From the NCBI GenBank assembly GCA_035634055.1, contig DASQDR010000214.1, positions 1 to 30,556 on the forward strand: 30,556 nucleotides of DNA, read 5' to 3'. The stretch is from JAICTV01 sp035634055. GTDB lineage: Bacteria > Planctomycetota > Phycisphaerae > Tepidisphaerales > Tepidisphaeraceae. The notes below the pieces were generated by a model. It saw nothing but the letters and a program-made list of their open reading frames with translations. It was not told where the DNA came from and ran no database searches. Shown piece after piece: positions 24,003 to 30,556 of this stretch (positions are counted from its first letter, which is position 1; each line of letters starts with the position of its first letter). The position numbers and the translations under genes are program-made.

Positions 24003-24230
24003 TCAGGCCGCGCGGTAGTAGGTCATCACCGAGCGGACGTAGCGGACGCCTTCCATGGCGGTGACGATGTGCACGGCGGCGGCGGGGAGCGTGGCGGTGA
24101 GCACGTGGTGCTCCTCGTCCACCTCGACGGTGATGGCCCCGGCGTCAACCACGGCGGCGGCGATGTCGCGCAGGCCGTTTCGGTCGACGTTGTTCCGGTC
24201 CACGACGATTTGCACCTCGCTCATCCACAT
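24003..24230 (-). CDS. small protein of unknown function, possibly ferredoxin-like fold
   Basis: 75 residues from ATG 24230 (MWMSEVQIVVDRNN). An ATG at 24224 and a TTG at 24257 are alternatives; none has a clear Shine-Dalgarno sequence. Third codon positions are almost all G or C, as in real genes here. The alternation of VQIVVDRN, LRDIAAAVVDAG, ITVEVDEEHHVLTATLP and HIVTAMEGVRYVRSVMTYY suggests a beta-alpha-beta-beta-alpha-beta unit, as in small ferredoxin-like domains such as NapD or ACT. That is a pattern impression, not a family match. It is convergent with the second GHL10 gene and lies just downstream of the DUF4159 gene on its strand. Confidence 0.6.
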   Translation of the reverse strand: MWMSEVQIVVDRNNVDRNGLRDIAAAVVDAGAITVEVDEEHHVLTATLPAAAVHIVTAMEGVRYVRSVMTYYRAA

Positions 24231-24321
24231 ACGCGGCCGCCCCATCAGATCGGCCAACGGCGGCGGCGGGGTTAGGAGATTGCGCAGCGGCGAGATTATC
24301 GGCCGCGGCGGTGGCGACGCG

Positions 24322-26700
24322 TCACTTCTTCTCCGCGCCCGCCGCGTGCAGCACGATGCGGGACATGATCGCCGTCGCCGTCTCCGGGTCGTAGCCGGTG
24401 ATGCCGTCGACGGGCTGGCCGACGAGGCCGACGGATAAATCCTCGCGGCTGAACAGCACGGCCCGGCGGTTGTTCACGCGCAGCCCGCGGAGTTGCGGGA
24501 CCTTGATCTGGCCGAGCTTGGCGCGGGCGAAGTTGCGGTAGCCGAACGTCGCCAGCTTCGGCGCGGGGCCGGCGGTGAAGAGCGCGTCGTCGGCAAGTAG
24601 CGGCTGGGCGAGTTCCTTGGCGGCGTCGGGGAAGATGGCCGCCAGTTCCGCCTCGGCGGCGCGGGCAAACTCGCTCGACCCGCCGGCGGCGTCGATCACC
24701 AGCGTTCCGCCCTTCTGCACGAAAGCCTTGACCGCATCGCGCGCCGCCGCGTCGAAGGTGAACGGCCGCGTGCCGGTGACATGGGCTATGGCGAAGCCGT
24801 CGAGCGCGCCCGCCGCCGGCTTCACCGATGCCACCTCGAGGTCGAGCTTGTATGCGTTGTGCATCACCGCCCCGAGCCGCCGCCAACCGCCGGGCTCGGG
24901 GTCGTGGTTGCCGTCGTGCTCCAGCCGCGCGAGCTTGAGCGAGCGCGTCGCCTTCACCTTCTCGTCGACAGCGACCAGGTAGCTCTCCCCGCGGCGGCGG
25001 AGGTTCTGCTTGTCGACGGCGTAGAGGAAGATGTTGGTCGGCAGCTCGAATAGTTCCTCGCGCCCGGCGGCCGCCCCCGCCCCCGCGCCCGCCCCCGCCC
25101 CCGCCCCCGCCCCCGCCGTGGCACCCGCGAGCTGCCACGCCCGCGCGGGGTCGGAGTCCGGCAGCAGGATCATCAGCTCGCGCGCGCCGTTGCCCATCGA
25201 CAGTACGGTCGGCTTGCGCTTCCACTTGCTTCGGGAGAACTGCTGCCCGGCGTAAATCGAGTGGTTGTCGGGCAGCGGCGCGAACGGCGCGCAGGCGGGA
25301 AAGAGCTTCTTCCCCAGCGCGCGGAACGCCGTGGCGAAGTTGACCGACGCGCCGTCGGCGCTGCCGAGCACCAGCCCGCCCTGCTCGATGAACTGCTTGA
25401 GCTTCGCCTCGTGCTCGGGCGCGAGCGTGAAGTTCTGGTTCCCCGACAGGTAGAGGATCGGCGCGTCGTGCCAGTCGTTGACCGGCGAGCCGAGCGTGAC
25501 GATCTGCCAGTTCAGCTCGCGCTCGACCTGCCGGCTGACCCAGCGCGCCAGGTTGGCGGCGTCGCGCGAGCGCTGGTTCCAGCGCGGCTCGTCGTCCTTG
25601 CGCCCGCCGACCAGCGCCGCCGCCGAGTAGTCCAGCTTGTTCATCAGCACCGGCGCCGCCCCGCGCGACAAGAACAGCAGCGACATGCACGTGCTGTAGG
25701 CCCGCGCGTCCCACTCGGCCGGGAACGAGCCGTCGGGCTTCTGCTTCGAGATCAGCCAGTCGGCCCCCTTGGCGTACCAGTCCACGTTGTTGAAGTATTT
25801 CGTGCCACCGGCGACGCCGATGCGCTCGACGGCGTACAGGGTGGAGAACGGGTACGCGCGCGGGAGCTTGGCGCCGGCGTCGGAGGCGATGTCGTCGAAG
25901 TGGTCGGCGAGCCACTTGGTGCCGCGCTCGATGGCCGGGTTGCGGACGTTGCCGCCGTTAGGGCCGGCGGCGTCGGCGGAGTGGACGTAATCCTGCGTGA
26001 TGTACAGCGTCGCCACGCCCACCGCCGTCATGCCCGCGGTCAGCGGGAACTGGCTGTTGGGCTTCGCCTGGTACGCCCACGCGCCGCTGGCATCCTGGTG
26101 GCCGGTCCACGCCTTTTCGACGGTGATCCAGTATTCCTTCGGCACCTCCACGAGCCCCGACTGCGCCGCCGCCCAAAGCCCGAGCACGGCGTACTGCGCG
26201 CGGCTGTGGCTGTAGTTCCGGTCGGCGCCGGGCGAGTAGTCGTAGAACCCGCTGGCGTCGTCGGTGCCGCGCTTGATCGACTGCAGGAGGATGCGCGCGT
26301 CCTTGCTGAGCTGCTGGCGGACGTCCTCGGTGGGCGGGAGCATCAGCCAGACCTGGCAGCGCAGGCCAAGCGCGTAGACGCCGGTGGTGTCGTTCTTCTT
26401 CAGGTAGTCGATCGCCGCCGCCAGCCGCGGGTCCTGGCGGCTCTCGCCGGCCGACATCAGCGCGTAGACCGCCAGCGCGGTTTGCCCGGTCTTCTGCTCG
26501 GTGTGGCTGATGCGGTGTTCCCACGTGCGGTCGGGAAGCTGCTGGGCGTAGAGCCAGGCCTTCGCCTTGTCGACCGCCTGCCGCACCTGCGCCGGCGCCG
26601 CCCCGCGCGCACCGGCCGGCGCGATGAGACAGCAGGCGACGACGAAGGCAATGTTGGCGGTCACGACGACGACGCGGCGACACCAGCGGCGGCCGGGCAT
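24322..26700 (-). CDS. exported alpha-toroid plus DUF4159 protein
   Basis: 792 residues with a strong ribosome binding site (GGAGGAGCC before ATG). The N-terminal hydrophobic segment (about 8-34) is a signal peptide. Residues about 38-385 look like a terpenoid-cyclase/prenyltransferase alpha-toroid: repeated helices with AKAWLYAQQLPDRTWEH, TGQTALAVYALMSAG, DASGAWAYQ and ISKQKPDGSFPAEWDARAYST (QW-like motif). Residues about 395 onward match DUF4159: NWQIVTLGSPVNDWHDAPILYLSGNQNF, FIEQGGLVLGSADG, RALGKKLFPACAPFAPLPDNHSIY, and a second similar lobe with FVQKGGTLVIDAAGG. A (Gly-Ala)n linker sits at about 526-543. DUF4159 proteins are common in planctomycetes; their function is unknown. Its promoter is not visible; a terminator just upstream separates it from sppA. 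Confidence 0.88.
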   Translation of the reverse strand: MPGRRWCRRVVVVTANIAFVVACCLIAPAGARGAAPAQVRQAVDKAKAWLYAQQLPDRTWEHRISHTEQKTGQTALAVYALMSAGESRQDPRLAAAIDYLKKNDTTGVYALGLRCQVWLMLPPTEDVRQQLSKDARILLQSIKRGTDDASGFYDYSPGADRNYSHSRAQYAVLGLWAAAQSGLVEVPKEYWITVEKAWTGHQDASGAWAYQAKPNSQFPLTAGMTAVGVATLYITQDYVHSADAAGPNGGNVRNPAIERGTKWLADHFDDIASDAGAKLPRAYPFSTLYAVERIGVAGGTKYFNNVDWYAKGADWLISKQKPDGSFPAEWDARAYSTCMSLLFLSRGAAPVLMNKLDYSAAALVGGRKDDEPRWNQRSRDAANLARWVSRQVERELNWQIVTLGSPVNDWHDAPILYLSGNQNFTLAPEHEAKLKQFIEQGGLVLGSADGASVNFATAFRALGKKLFPACAPFAPLPDNHSIYAGQQFSRSKWKRKPTVLSMGNGARELMILLPDSDPARAWQLAGATAGAGAGAGAGAGAGAAAGREELFELPTNIFLYAVDKQNLRRRGESYLVAVDEKVKATRSLKLARLEHDGNHDPEPGGWRRLGAVMHNAYKLDLEVASVKPAAGALDGFAIAHVTGTRPFTFDAAARDAVKAFVQKGGTLVIDAAGGSSEFARAAEAELAAIFPDAAKELAQPLLADDALFTAGPAPKLATFGYRNFARAKLGQIKVPQLRGLRVNNRRAVLFSREDLSVGLVGQPVDGITGYDPETATAIMSRIVLHAAGAEKK
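25072..25116. repeat. CCCCGC hexanucleotide repeat inside the DUF4159 gene
   Basis: Seven or so hexamer units of CCCCGC type (one broken by GCG) run through the coding sequence and encode alternating Gly and Ala. Changes by whole units keep the reading frame, so the repeat would alter linker length without switching the gene off. Confidence 0.85.
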
Positions 26701-26765
26701 GGCTCCTCCGTCCCAGATCAGCGCGCGCGCCGGACGCCGGGTGGGCGGGCGCGGCGGCGCGCGCG

Positions 26766-26797
26766 AAAAAAAGAAGGGCGAGATCAGTCTCGCCCTT
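26766..26797 (-). terminator. intrinsic terminator of sppA
   Basis: On the minus strand AAGGGCGAGA and TCTCGCCCTT make a perfect 10-bp stem with a four-base loop (26797-26774). A C then seven T residues (26772-26766) follow. It begins 35 bases after the sppA stop. This is the clearest Rho-independent terminator in the window. Confidence 0.95.
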
Positions 26798-26831
26798 CAC
26801 GTGGCCGGTTTCAACTCGATTCTCGGCGTCC

Positions 26832-28025
26832 TCAGTGCCCGCGCCAGAGGTAGAGCAGCCGCGGCGCGGTCAGCTCGCGGACGGCCGACGCGTCGATGTT
26901 CACGCCCCCGACGTTCACGCCCGACGATTCCGCCCCCGCCGCGCCCACGTTGGACTTGCCGGTGACGATGCCGAAGAAGCTCGGCGGGTCCTGGTACTTC
27001 ACCACGGTGATCTTCCGCTTGTCCAGCCCCGCCTTGGTGGCGGCGTACTGGTAGGCGTCGTGCTTGTAGCCGATGTCGTCGATCAGGCCGAGCGCCTTGG
27101 CGTCGGTGGCGGTGAAGATCTTGCCGTTGGCGACCTCCTCCAGCGGCTTGCGCAGCTTGCCCTGCCGGCCTTGCGCCACGACGTCCTTGAACTGCGCGAA
27201 CGCCTTGTCGGCGATGTCCTGGAGGTACGCCCGGTCCTCGGCGCGCTCCGGCTGGAACATCGAGCCGGCGTTCTTGAAGGTCGCGCCGGTGGAGGTGATG
27301 GTCGTCTCCTTGATCCCCCACTTGTCGAACAACTGGCTGACGTTGTACTGCGGCAGCAGCACGCCGATGTTCCCGGTGAGCGTCGACGGCTGGGCGATGA
27401 TGTAGTCGCCCGCGCACGAGACGTAATACCCGCCGCTGGCCGCCAGCCCGGACTGCGCGACGACCACCGGCATGTTGGGATGGTCGGCCTTGAACTGGCG
27501 GAGGCGGTGCCAGATCTCGTCCGACGCCGTGACCGACCCCCCGGGCGAATCGACCTCGATCACCAGCGCCTTGACCGCGTCGTCCTTCTCCACCTGCGAG
27601 ATCCAGCGACTGAAGCGGATGGCGGTGTCGTCGAAAATCGCGCCGTTGATCGGCAGCACGGCGACCTTCTGGGTGGGGTCGCCCTCGATGACGTTCGTCA
27701 GGCGCGAGCTCCCGCCGGACAGCAACCCGCTGGCGACCAGCAGGTAGACGTTGAGCGAAAGCGACAGGCCGAAGACCGTCATCGCCAGCGTGAGGAAGAT
27801 CCCGCGGGCGAAGCCGCGCTCGCGCTTCGGGGGCGGCGGCATCATGAACATCGGCGGCGGCATCATGCCGGGGGGCGGCATCATGCCGGGCGGCGGCACG
27901 GGCGGATAACCGCCTTGCTGGGTCTGGAACGCGCCGGGCCCACCGGCAGCGCCGGGCGGGGGCGGCGGCGCGAATGCGCCGCGCGGATCAATCGGACCTT
28001 GGCCGGGAGGCGGCTGGGGAATCAT
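26832..28025 (-). CDS. sppA: signal peptide peptidase SppA (S49 family membrane protease)
   Basis: 397 residues with AGGAG eight bases before ATG. Residues 1-66 form a Pro/Gly/Met-rich cytoplasmic tail with PPPGMMPPPGMMPPP repeats, then one membrane helix (about 73-102). The S49 domain follows: ALVIEVDSPGGSVTASDEI, the nucleophile Ser in LAASGGYYVS (Ser 197), PSTLTGNIGVLLP, and a probable general-base Lys in GATFKNAGS (about 251), with a two-residue insertion relative to the usual KSGxxKD. LGLIDDIGY closes the domain. SppA degrades leftover signal peptides and membrane protein fragments. The single S49 domain matches the short Bacillus-type SppA, not the double E. coli enzyme. It lies 99 bases after queF with a word-repeat element in its leader. 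Confidence 0.95.
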   Translation of the reverse strand: MIPQPPPGQGPIDPRGAFAPPPPPGAAGGPGAFQTQQGGYPPVPPPGMMPPPGMMPPPMFMMPPPPKRERGFARGIFLTLAMTVFGLSLSLNVYLLVASGLLSGGSSRLTNVIEGDPTQKVAVLPINGAIFDDTAIRFSRWISQVEKDDAVKALVIEVDSPGGSVTASDEIWHRLRQFKADHPNMPVVVAQSGLAASGGYYVSCAGDYIIAQPSTLTGNIGVLLPQYNVSQLFDKWGIKETTITSTGATFKNAGSMFQPERAEDRAYLQDIADKAFAQFKDVVAQGRQGKLRKPLEEVANGKIFTATDAKALGLIDDIGYKHDAYQYAATKAGLDKRKITVVKYQDPPSFFGIVTGKSNVGAAGAESSGVNVGGVNIDASAVRELTAPRLLYLWRGH

Positions 28026-28050
28026 GCGGGGGCTCCTGTGCGGTGCGAAG

Positions 28051-28090
28051 CAATTGACAATTGGAAATTGAAAACTGTCAATTTCAATTG
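28051..28090. repeat. AT-rich word repeat in sppA leader
   Basis: CAATTGACAATTGGAAATTG followed closely by CTGTCAATTTCAATTG: the words CAATTG, AAATTG and TGTCAA recur in both orientations. It is very A/T-rich against the GC-rich background. It contains TTGACA in both directions (28054-28059 plus; 28082-28077 minus), but no good -10 at the right distance. Confidence 0.7.
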
Positions 28091-28124
28091 TAGCGGCGGC
28101 GGCGTTCGCCTGCGGTGGGCCTGG

Positions 28125-28589
28125 CTACCTCCGCCCGTTTCGGCCGGGCTTCGCCCGTCGCGGCGCGTCGTACGACGCCGTCACCGTCCCGGCCGTGCCG
28201 CCGCGGACGGCGAACTCGCCGACGATCGTCATCTTCCGCGGCGCCAGTGCGGCGACCAGGTCATCGAGGATCTGGTTCGTCACCGCCTCGTAGAAGATCC
28301 CCTTGTTGCGGAAGGAGAGGAAGTAGAGCTTCAGGCTCTTCATCTCCACGCACCGGCGATCGGGGACGTAGCGGACGGTGATGGTGGCGAAGTCCGGCTG
28401 GCCGGTCACCGGGCACATGCTGGTGAACTCCGGGAAGACGAACTGGATTTCGTAGTCGCGCTGCGGGCGCGGGTTGTCGAAGGCGTCGAGGATCGACGCC
28501 GGGTCGGCGAGCTGCGCGTCGCTAAGGTGCGAACGTTGGCCCAGGTGGGCCGGACTCGTGCGGGTGGATGCCGGGGGCTGCTGTTTCAT
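28125..28589 (-). CDS. queF: NADPH-dependent 7-cyano-7-deazaguanine reductase QueF
   Basis: 154 residues, the short (YkvM-type) QueF size. FPEFTSMCPVTGQPDFATI holds the thioimide-forming Cys 59 and the acid Asp 66. CVEMKSLKLYFLSFRNKGIFYEAVTN is the substrate and NADPH signature, and FAVRGGTAGTV is near the end. QueF reduces preQ0 to preQ1 in queuosine biosynthesis. No Shine-Dalgarno sequence precedes the ATG, and the first 68 bases lie inside the 3' end of the DUF4340 gene in another frame. No alternative ATG lies between there and the conserved core. Expression probably depends on translation of the upstream gene. Confidence 0.95.
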   Translation of the reverse strand: MKQQPPASTRTSPAHLGQRSHLSDAQLADPASILDAFDNPRPQRDYEIQFVFPEFTSMCPVTGQPDFATITVRYVPDRRCVEMKSLKLYFLSFRNKGIFYEAVTNQILDDLVAALAPRKMTIVGEFAVRGGTAGTVTASYDAPRRAKPGRNGRR

Positions 28590-30294
28590 CGGTCGGGGGT
28601 TTCGAACTCTGGAGGAAGTCGCCGGAGAGCCGGTCGATCAGGAACCGGTCCGCCTCGAACGCCAGCCCATTATAGGAGCCGACGAGAGGCCGGCCATCGC
28701 CGGGGTCGGTCAGGCGGATCTCGTGGTTGACCGCCGCCGCGGCGCCGGCGTCCTGCGTGGTGACCTGCACCACGTAAGTCGCCGCCGGCTGGGTCGCCGG
28801 CTGCGTGGTGGGTTCGAGGTACTTCTGCGCCCGCAACGGGTGAAGCTGGGAAAGGAGCGAATCGACTTTGGAATCGTCCGCCGGCTTGCCTTCGGAAGCG
28901 GAGACCACCTCCCACTTCGTCGCCGGCTGGGTCGCGGCGGCTTGCGCGGTGGCCGGGGCGGTCGCCGGCTGCGTGGAGGCCATGGCGGTCGCCGGACCGG
29001 TGGTGGAGGGGCCGGTGGTCGCCAGACCGGTTGTGGGCTCCGCGCCGCCTTGGGGCGCGGTCGCCGGTTGGGTCGCGGGAGATTGAGCCGTGGTGGCGGA
29101 GGCGGTCGGCAGCGGCGCGGGATTCGTTGCCGGTGCCGCCCGGCGGCGGAGCGCTACCTGAGTCTTCGACGCCGGCCGGCTCGTCGGCTTCGTCGTCGCC
29201 GCCACGTCGGACGTGATCGTGATGCTGCTGACCTTCGCGCCGTCGATGTCGGCGGCGCGGCGGTCGCGCAGCTCGAGCGGCTTCTTGTTGATGGTCTCCA
29301 GGATCGTCGCGCCCACCTTGGCGATGGCCGGCGCCTGCGACGTCATCGCCAGCACGTTCTGCTTGGTCACGTCCTCGAAGCGACCGAAGCGGACCGTGAC
29401 GGCCGCCGGCTGCGACGCGGGCGCGGTGGACGCGGCGGTGGCGCCCGTGTCGGGCGTGGCGGGCGGCGCGGCGATCCCCACCGGCAGCGGCGCGGGCGCC
29501 GCCGACAGCACCGCGCTGTAGCGCGGCGGCTCGAGCTGGTACTGCGCCGCCTGCTTCGGGTCCTCGCTGACGAACTCCGCCGCGCGGAGCCCGGTCAGGG
29601 CGGAGAGGATCTCGTCCACCTCGGTCTTCTCCGCCGGCATTGGCGACGGCTCGGTCACCTTCCATTCGTTGCCGCTGCGCGCCAACACGATCTTTCCGTC
29701 CGGCTTGTTGATCGTCAGGGTGGTGACCTGCTGCGCGCTCATGTCGACGAGCTTCGGATCACGATAGGTGCTGGCCGGCTTGGTGAGCTGCGCGAGCAGC
29801 TCGGCCGGGACGACGTGCGCCTTGCTGGCGTCGCCCTTGAGGGCGACGTAGAGGCTGTCGCCGACGGCCGCCTTCTCGCCGACGCCGATCGCGTGCGACT
29901 TGCCGCCGCTGGTGGCCAGATCGATGGTGTAGCGCGGCTTCTCCAGGCCCATTGATGGATCGGGCGCGACGGTGTTGGTGCTCTCCAGGTTCGCGATGGC
30001 GCGCACCAGCGAGTCGACCTCGAACGCCTGCGCGGGCGCGGCCACCGGCTCGACCAGCCGCCAGTTCGCGCCGGATTTTTCCAGCGTCGTCTTCTTCCCG
30101 TCGGCCGCGGCAATGGTCAGGCGGGTGACGTCCGCCGGCTGCACGTCGGGCAGCAACCGCTGCTGCCTGGCGACCTGCTCGGTATCGCCCGCGCCGCCCG
30201 TCGCCGGATCCGTTCCACCGTCGCGCGTGAAGAGCACCGCCAGGCCGGCGGCGAGCAACAACACGACCAGCACGATCGTCGTCTTGAAATTCAT
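28522..30294 (-). CDS. DUF4340 protein, partner of GldG-like ABC auxiliary system
   Basis: 590 residues. The N-terminal membrane helix is TTIVLVVLLLAAGLAVLF. DUF4340 repeats follow: VTRLTIAAADGKKTTLEKSGANWRLVEPVAAPAQAFEVDSLV, and again VTTLTINKPDGKIVLARSGNEWKVTEP, each with the KxGxxWxxxEP theme. The middle (about 380-480) is low-complexity Thr/Ala/Pro (TQPAT, TTGPAT), and a last DUF4340-like piece has KVDSLLSQLHPLRAQKYLEP. In other genomes DUF4340 genes follow GldG and ABC-2 permease genes, matching the partial gene upstream at 30422. The role is unknown, possibly as an envelope-anchored partner of an ABC exporter. No Shine-Dalgarno sequence was seen at ATG 30294. The Pro-rich C-terminus overlaps queF. 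Confidence 0.88.
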   Translation of the reverse strand: MNFKTTIVLVVLLLAAGLAVLFTRDGGTDPATGGAGDTEQVARQQRLLPDVQPADVTRLTIAAADGKKTTLEKSGANWRLVEPVAAPAQAFEVDSLVRAIANLESTNTVAPDPSMGLEKPRYTIDLATSGGKSHAIGVGEKAAVGDSLYVALKGDASKAHVVPAELLAQLTKPASTYRDPKLVDMSAQQVTTLTINKPDGKIVLARSGNEWKVTEPSPMPAEKTEVDEILSALTGLRAAEFVSEDPKQAAQYQLEPPRYSAVLSAAPAPLPVGIAAPPATPDTGATAASTAPASQPAAVTVRFGRFEDVTKQNVLAMTSQAPAIAKVGATILETINKKPLELRDRRAADIDGAKVSSITITSDVAATTKPTSRPASKTQVALRRRAAPATNPAPLPTASATTAQSPATQPATAPQGGAEPTTGLATTGPSTTGPATAMASTQPATAPATAQAAATQPATKWEVVSASEGKPADDSKVDSLLSQLHPLRAQKYLEPTTQPATQPAATYVVQVTTQDAGAAAAVNHEIRLTDPGDGRPLVGSYNGLAFEADRFLIDRLSGDFLQSSKPPTDETAAPGIHPHESGPPGPTFAP

Positions 30295-30342
30295 TGCAAT
30301 TTGCGTGGCAGCGGGCCGCGGGGCCCGGTGACTTCAGCTTCC

Positions 30343-30404
30343 GTGGCACGGGCTGCCGGCCCGGGGTCAAGGTGTTTTGACACGGGCCCGGCAGCCCGTG
30401 CCAC
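30343..30404. repeat. large imperfect palindrome (about 21-bp arms)
   Basis: The left arm 30343-30363 (GTGGCACGGGCTGCC...) pairs with 30383-30404. Fifteen outer bases match perfectly; six more match after a one-base bulge. A smaller GTCAA/TTGAC stem sits in the loop. It lies between the GldG-like gene and the DUF4340 gene, which run in the same direction. It has no U-tract. Eleven bases of the arm recur at 14495-14505, suggesting a dispersed palindromic repeat. Confidence 0.85.
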
Positions 30405-30421
30405 AGGATCTCCACCAATTG

Positions 30422-30556
30422 TCAGTCACGCCGCGCGAACCAGACCATCACGCCGGCGAGGATGACGATGCCCGGCAGGCCGATGAGCAGCCCGCCGACG
30501 CGCCACGCCTTGAGGCTCGCCTGGCTGATCGGCTGGATGCGCGGCACTTCCATCGC
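30422..30556 (-). CDS. GldG-like ABC auxiliary/transport protein, C-terminal end only
   Basis: The minus-strand frame enters from the window edge and ends with TGA at 30424-30422, giving the last 44 residues. EVPRIQPISQASLKAWRVG leads into a single membrane helix (GLLIGLPGIVILAGVMVWF) and ends ARRD. A final helix ending in a short basic tail is typical of the GldG-type proteins that precede DUF4340 genes. The assignment relies mainly on that gene order. The junction to the DUF4340 gene is 127 bases and holds the large palindrome. Confidence 0.6.
   Translation of the reverse strand, partial: AMEVPRIQPISQASLKAWRVGGLLIGLPGIVILAGVMVWFARRD

Noticed and set aside
25261..26853. 530-codon plus-strand frame
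   Set aside because: Antisense to the DUF4159 gene, with repetitive Arg/Val/Leu composition and no start signal; a shadow frame.
28051..28090. Strong sppA promoter
   Set aside because: TTGACA is present on the minus strand but the hexamer 17 bases downstream is TGTCAA, a poor -10; the repeats explain the match.

Overview
The window is GC-rich bacterial chromosome with mostly short spacers and no phage, transposase, CRISPR or rRNA. I infer a planctomycete, most likely of the Phycisphaerae. The pointers are an EF-Tu with the divergent switch I remembered from planctomycetes, a secreted protein with an LEPR-XLL-like N-terminus (LECRRLL), DUF4159 and DUF4340 proteins, Thr/Pro/Gln-rich tails (TQPAT, TTKPTT) and a glycoside-hydrolase-rich content. 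This rests on protein features recalled from memory, not on a search.

Left part (1-8.6 kb, minus strand). A compact translation/export operon is transcribed leftward from a near-consensus promoter (6751-6778): tRNA-Thr(GGU), tuf, rpmG, tRNA-Trp(CCA), secE, nusG. The usual rplKAJL genes do not follow nusG. Instead come a secreted HExxH metallopeptidase with a pentapeptide-repeat tail, an L-arabinose/L-fucose isomerase-family enzyme and a GH78 alpha-L-rhamnosidase that runs off the window. Three spacers of the operon carry hairpin-forming repeats built from short words such as CAGTTGCCAGT. Upstream of the operon lies a cstA (peptide/pyruvate transporter family) reading frame cut by one in-frame TGA where relatives appear to have Trp.

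Middle part (8.8-20.2 kb). A D-2-hydroxyacid dehydrogenase (+) faces a secreted beta-helix/CBM protein (-). Divergent from that protein are a GH51 alpha-L-arabinofuranosidase and a one-base-overlapping Cys-rich DUF6171-like protein (+). After a spacer with nested hairpins and a small acidic ORF comes a complete tripartite efflux operon on the minus strand: HlyD-type periplasmic adaptor, MacB-like ATPase, MacB-like permease and TolC-like outer-membrane lipoprotein, with overlapping junctions at its 3' half.

Right part (20.2-30.6 kb). Two tandem GHL10 (glycosyl-hydrolase-like family 10) exported proteins (+) share an architecture and lie next to a 24-bp perfect palindrome and a terminator-like hairpin. 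Then, on the minus strand, are a small unknown protein, a DUF4159/alpha-toroid protein, SppA protease with a textbook terminator, QueF, a DUF4340 protein whose 3' end overlaps queF by 68 nt, and the C-terminal end of a GldG-like ABC auxiliary protein.

Taken together, the sugar genes (rhamnosidase, arabinofuranosidase, isomerase, beta-helix/CBM, GHL10 pair) suggest use of plant cell-wall side chains such as pectic arabinan or rhamnogalacturonan. They are interleaved with housekeeping genes rather than forming one polysaccharide-utilisation locus. The most interesting leads are the interrupted cstA, the word-repeat hairpins of the tuf operon, the 24-bp palindrome and the two large intergenic palindromes near 14.4 and 30.4 kb. 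I did not find a clearly novel defence or biosynthetic system.
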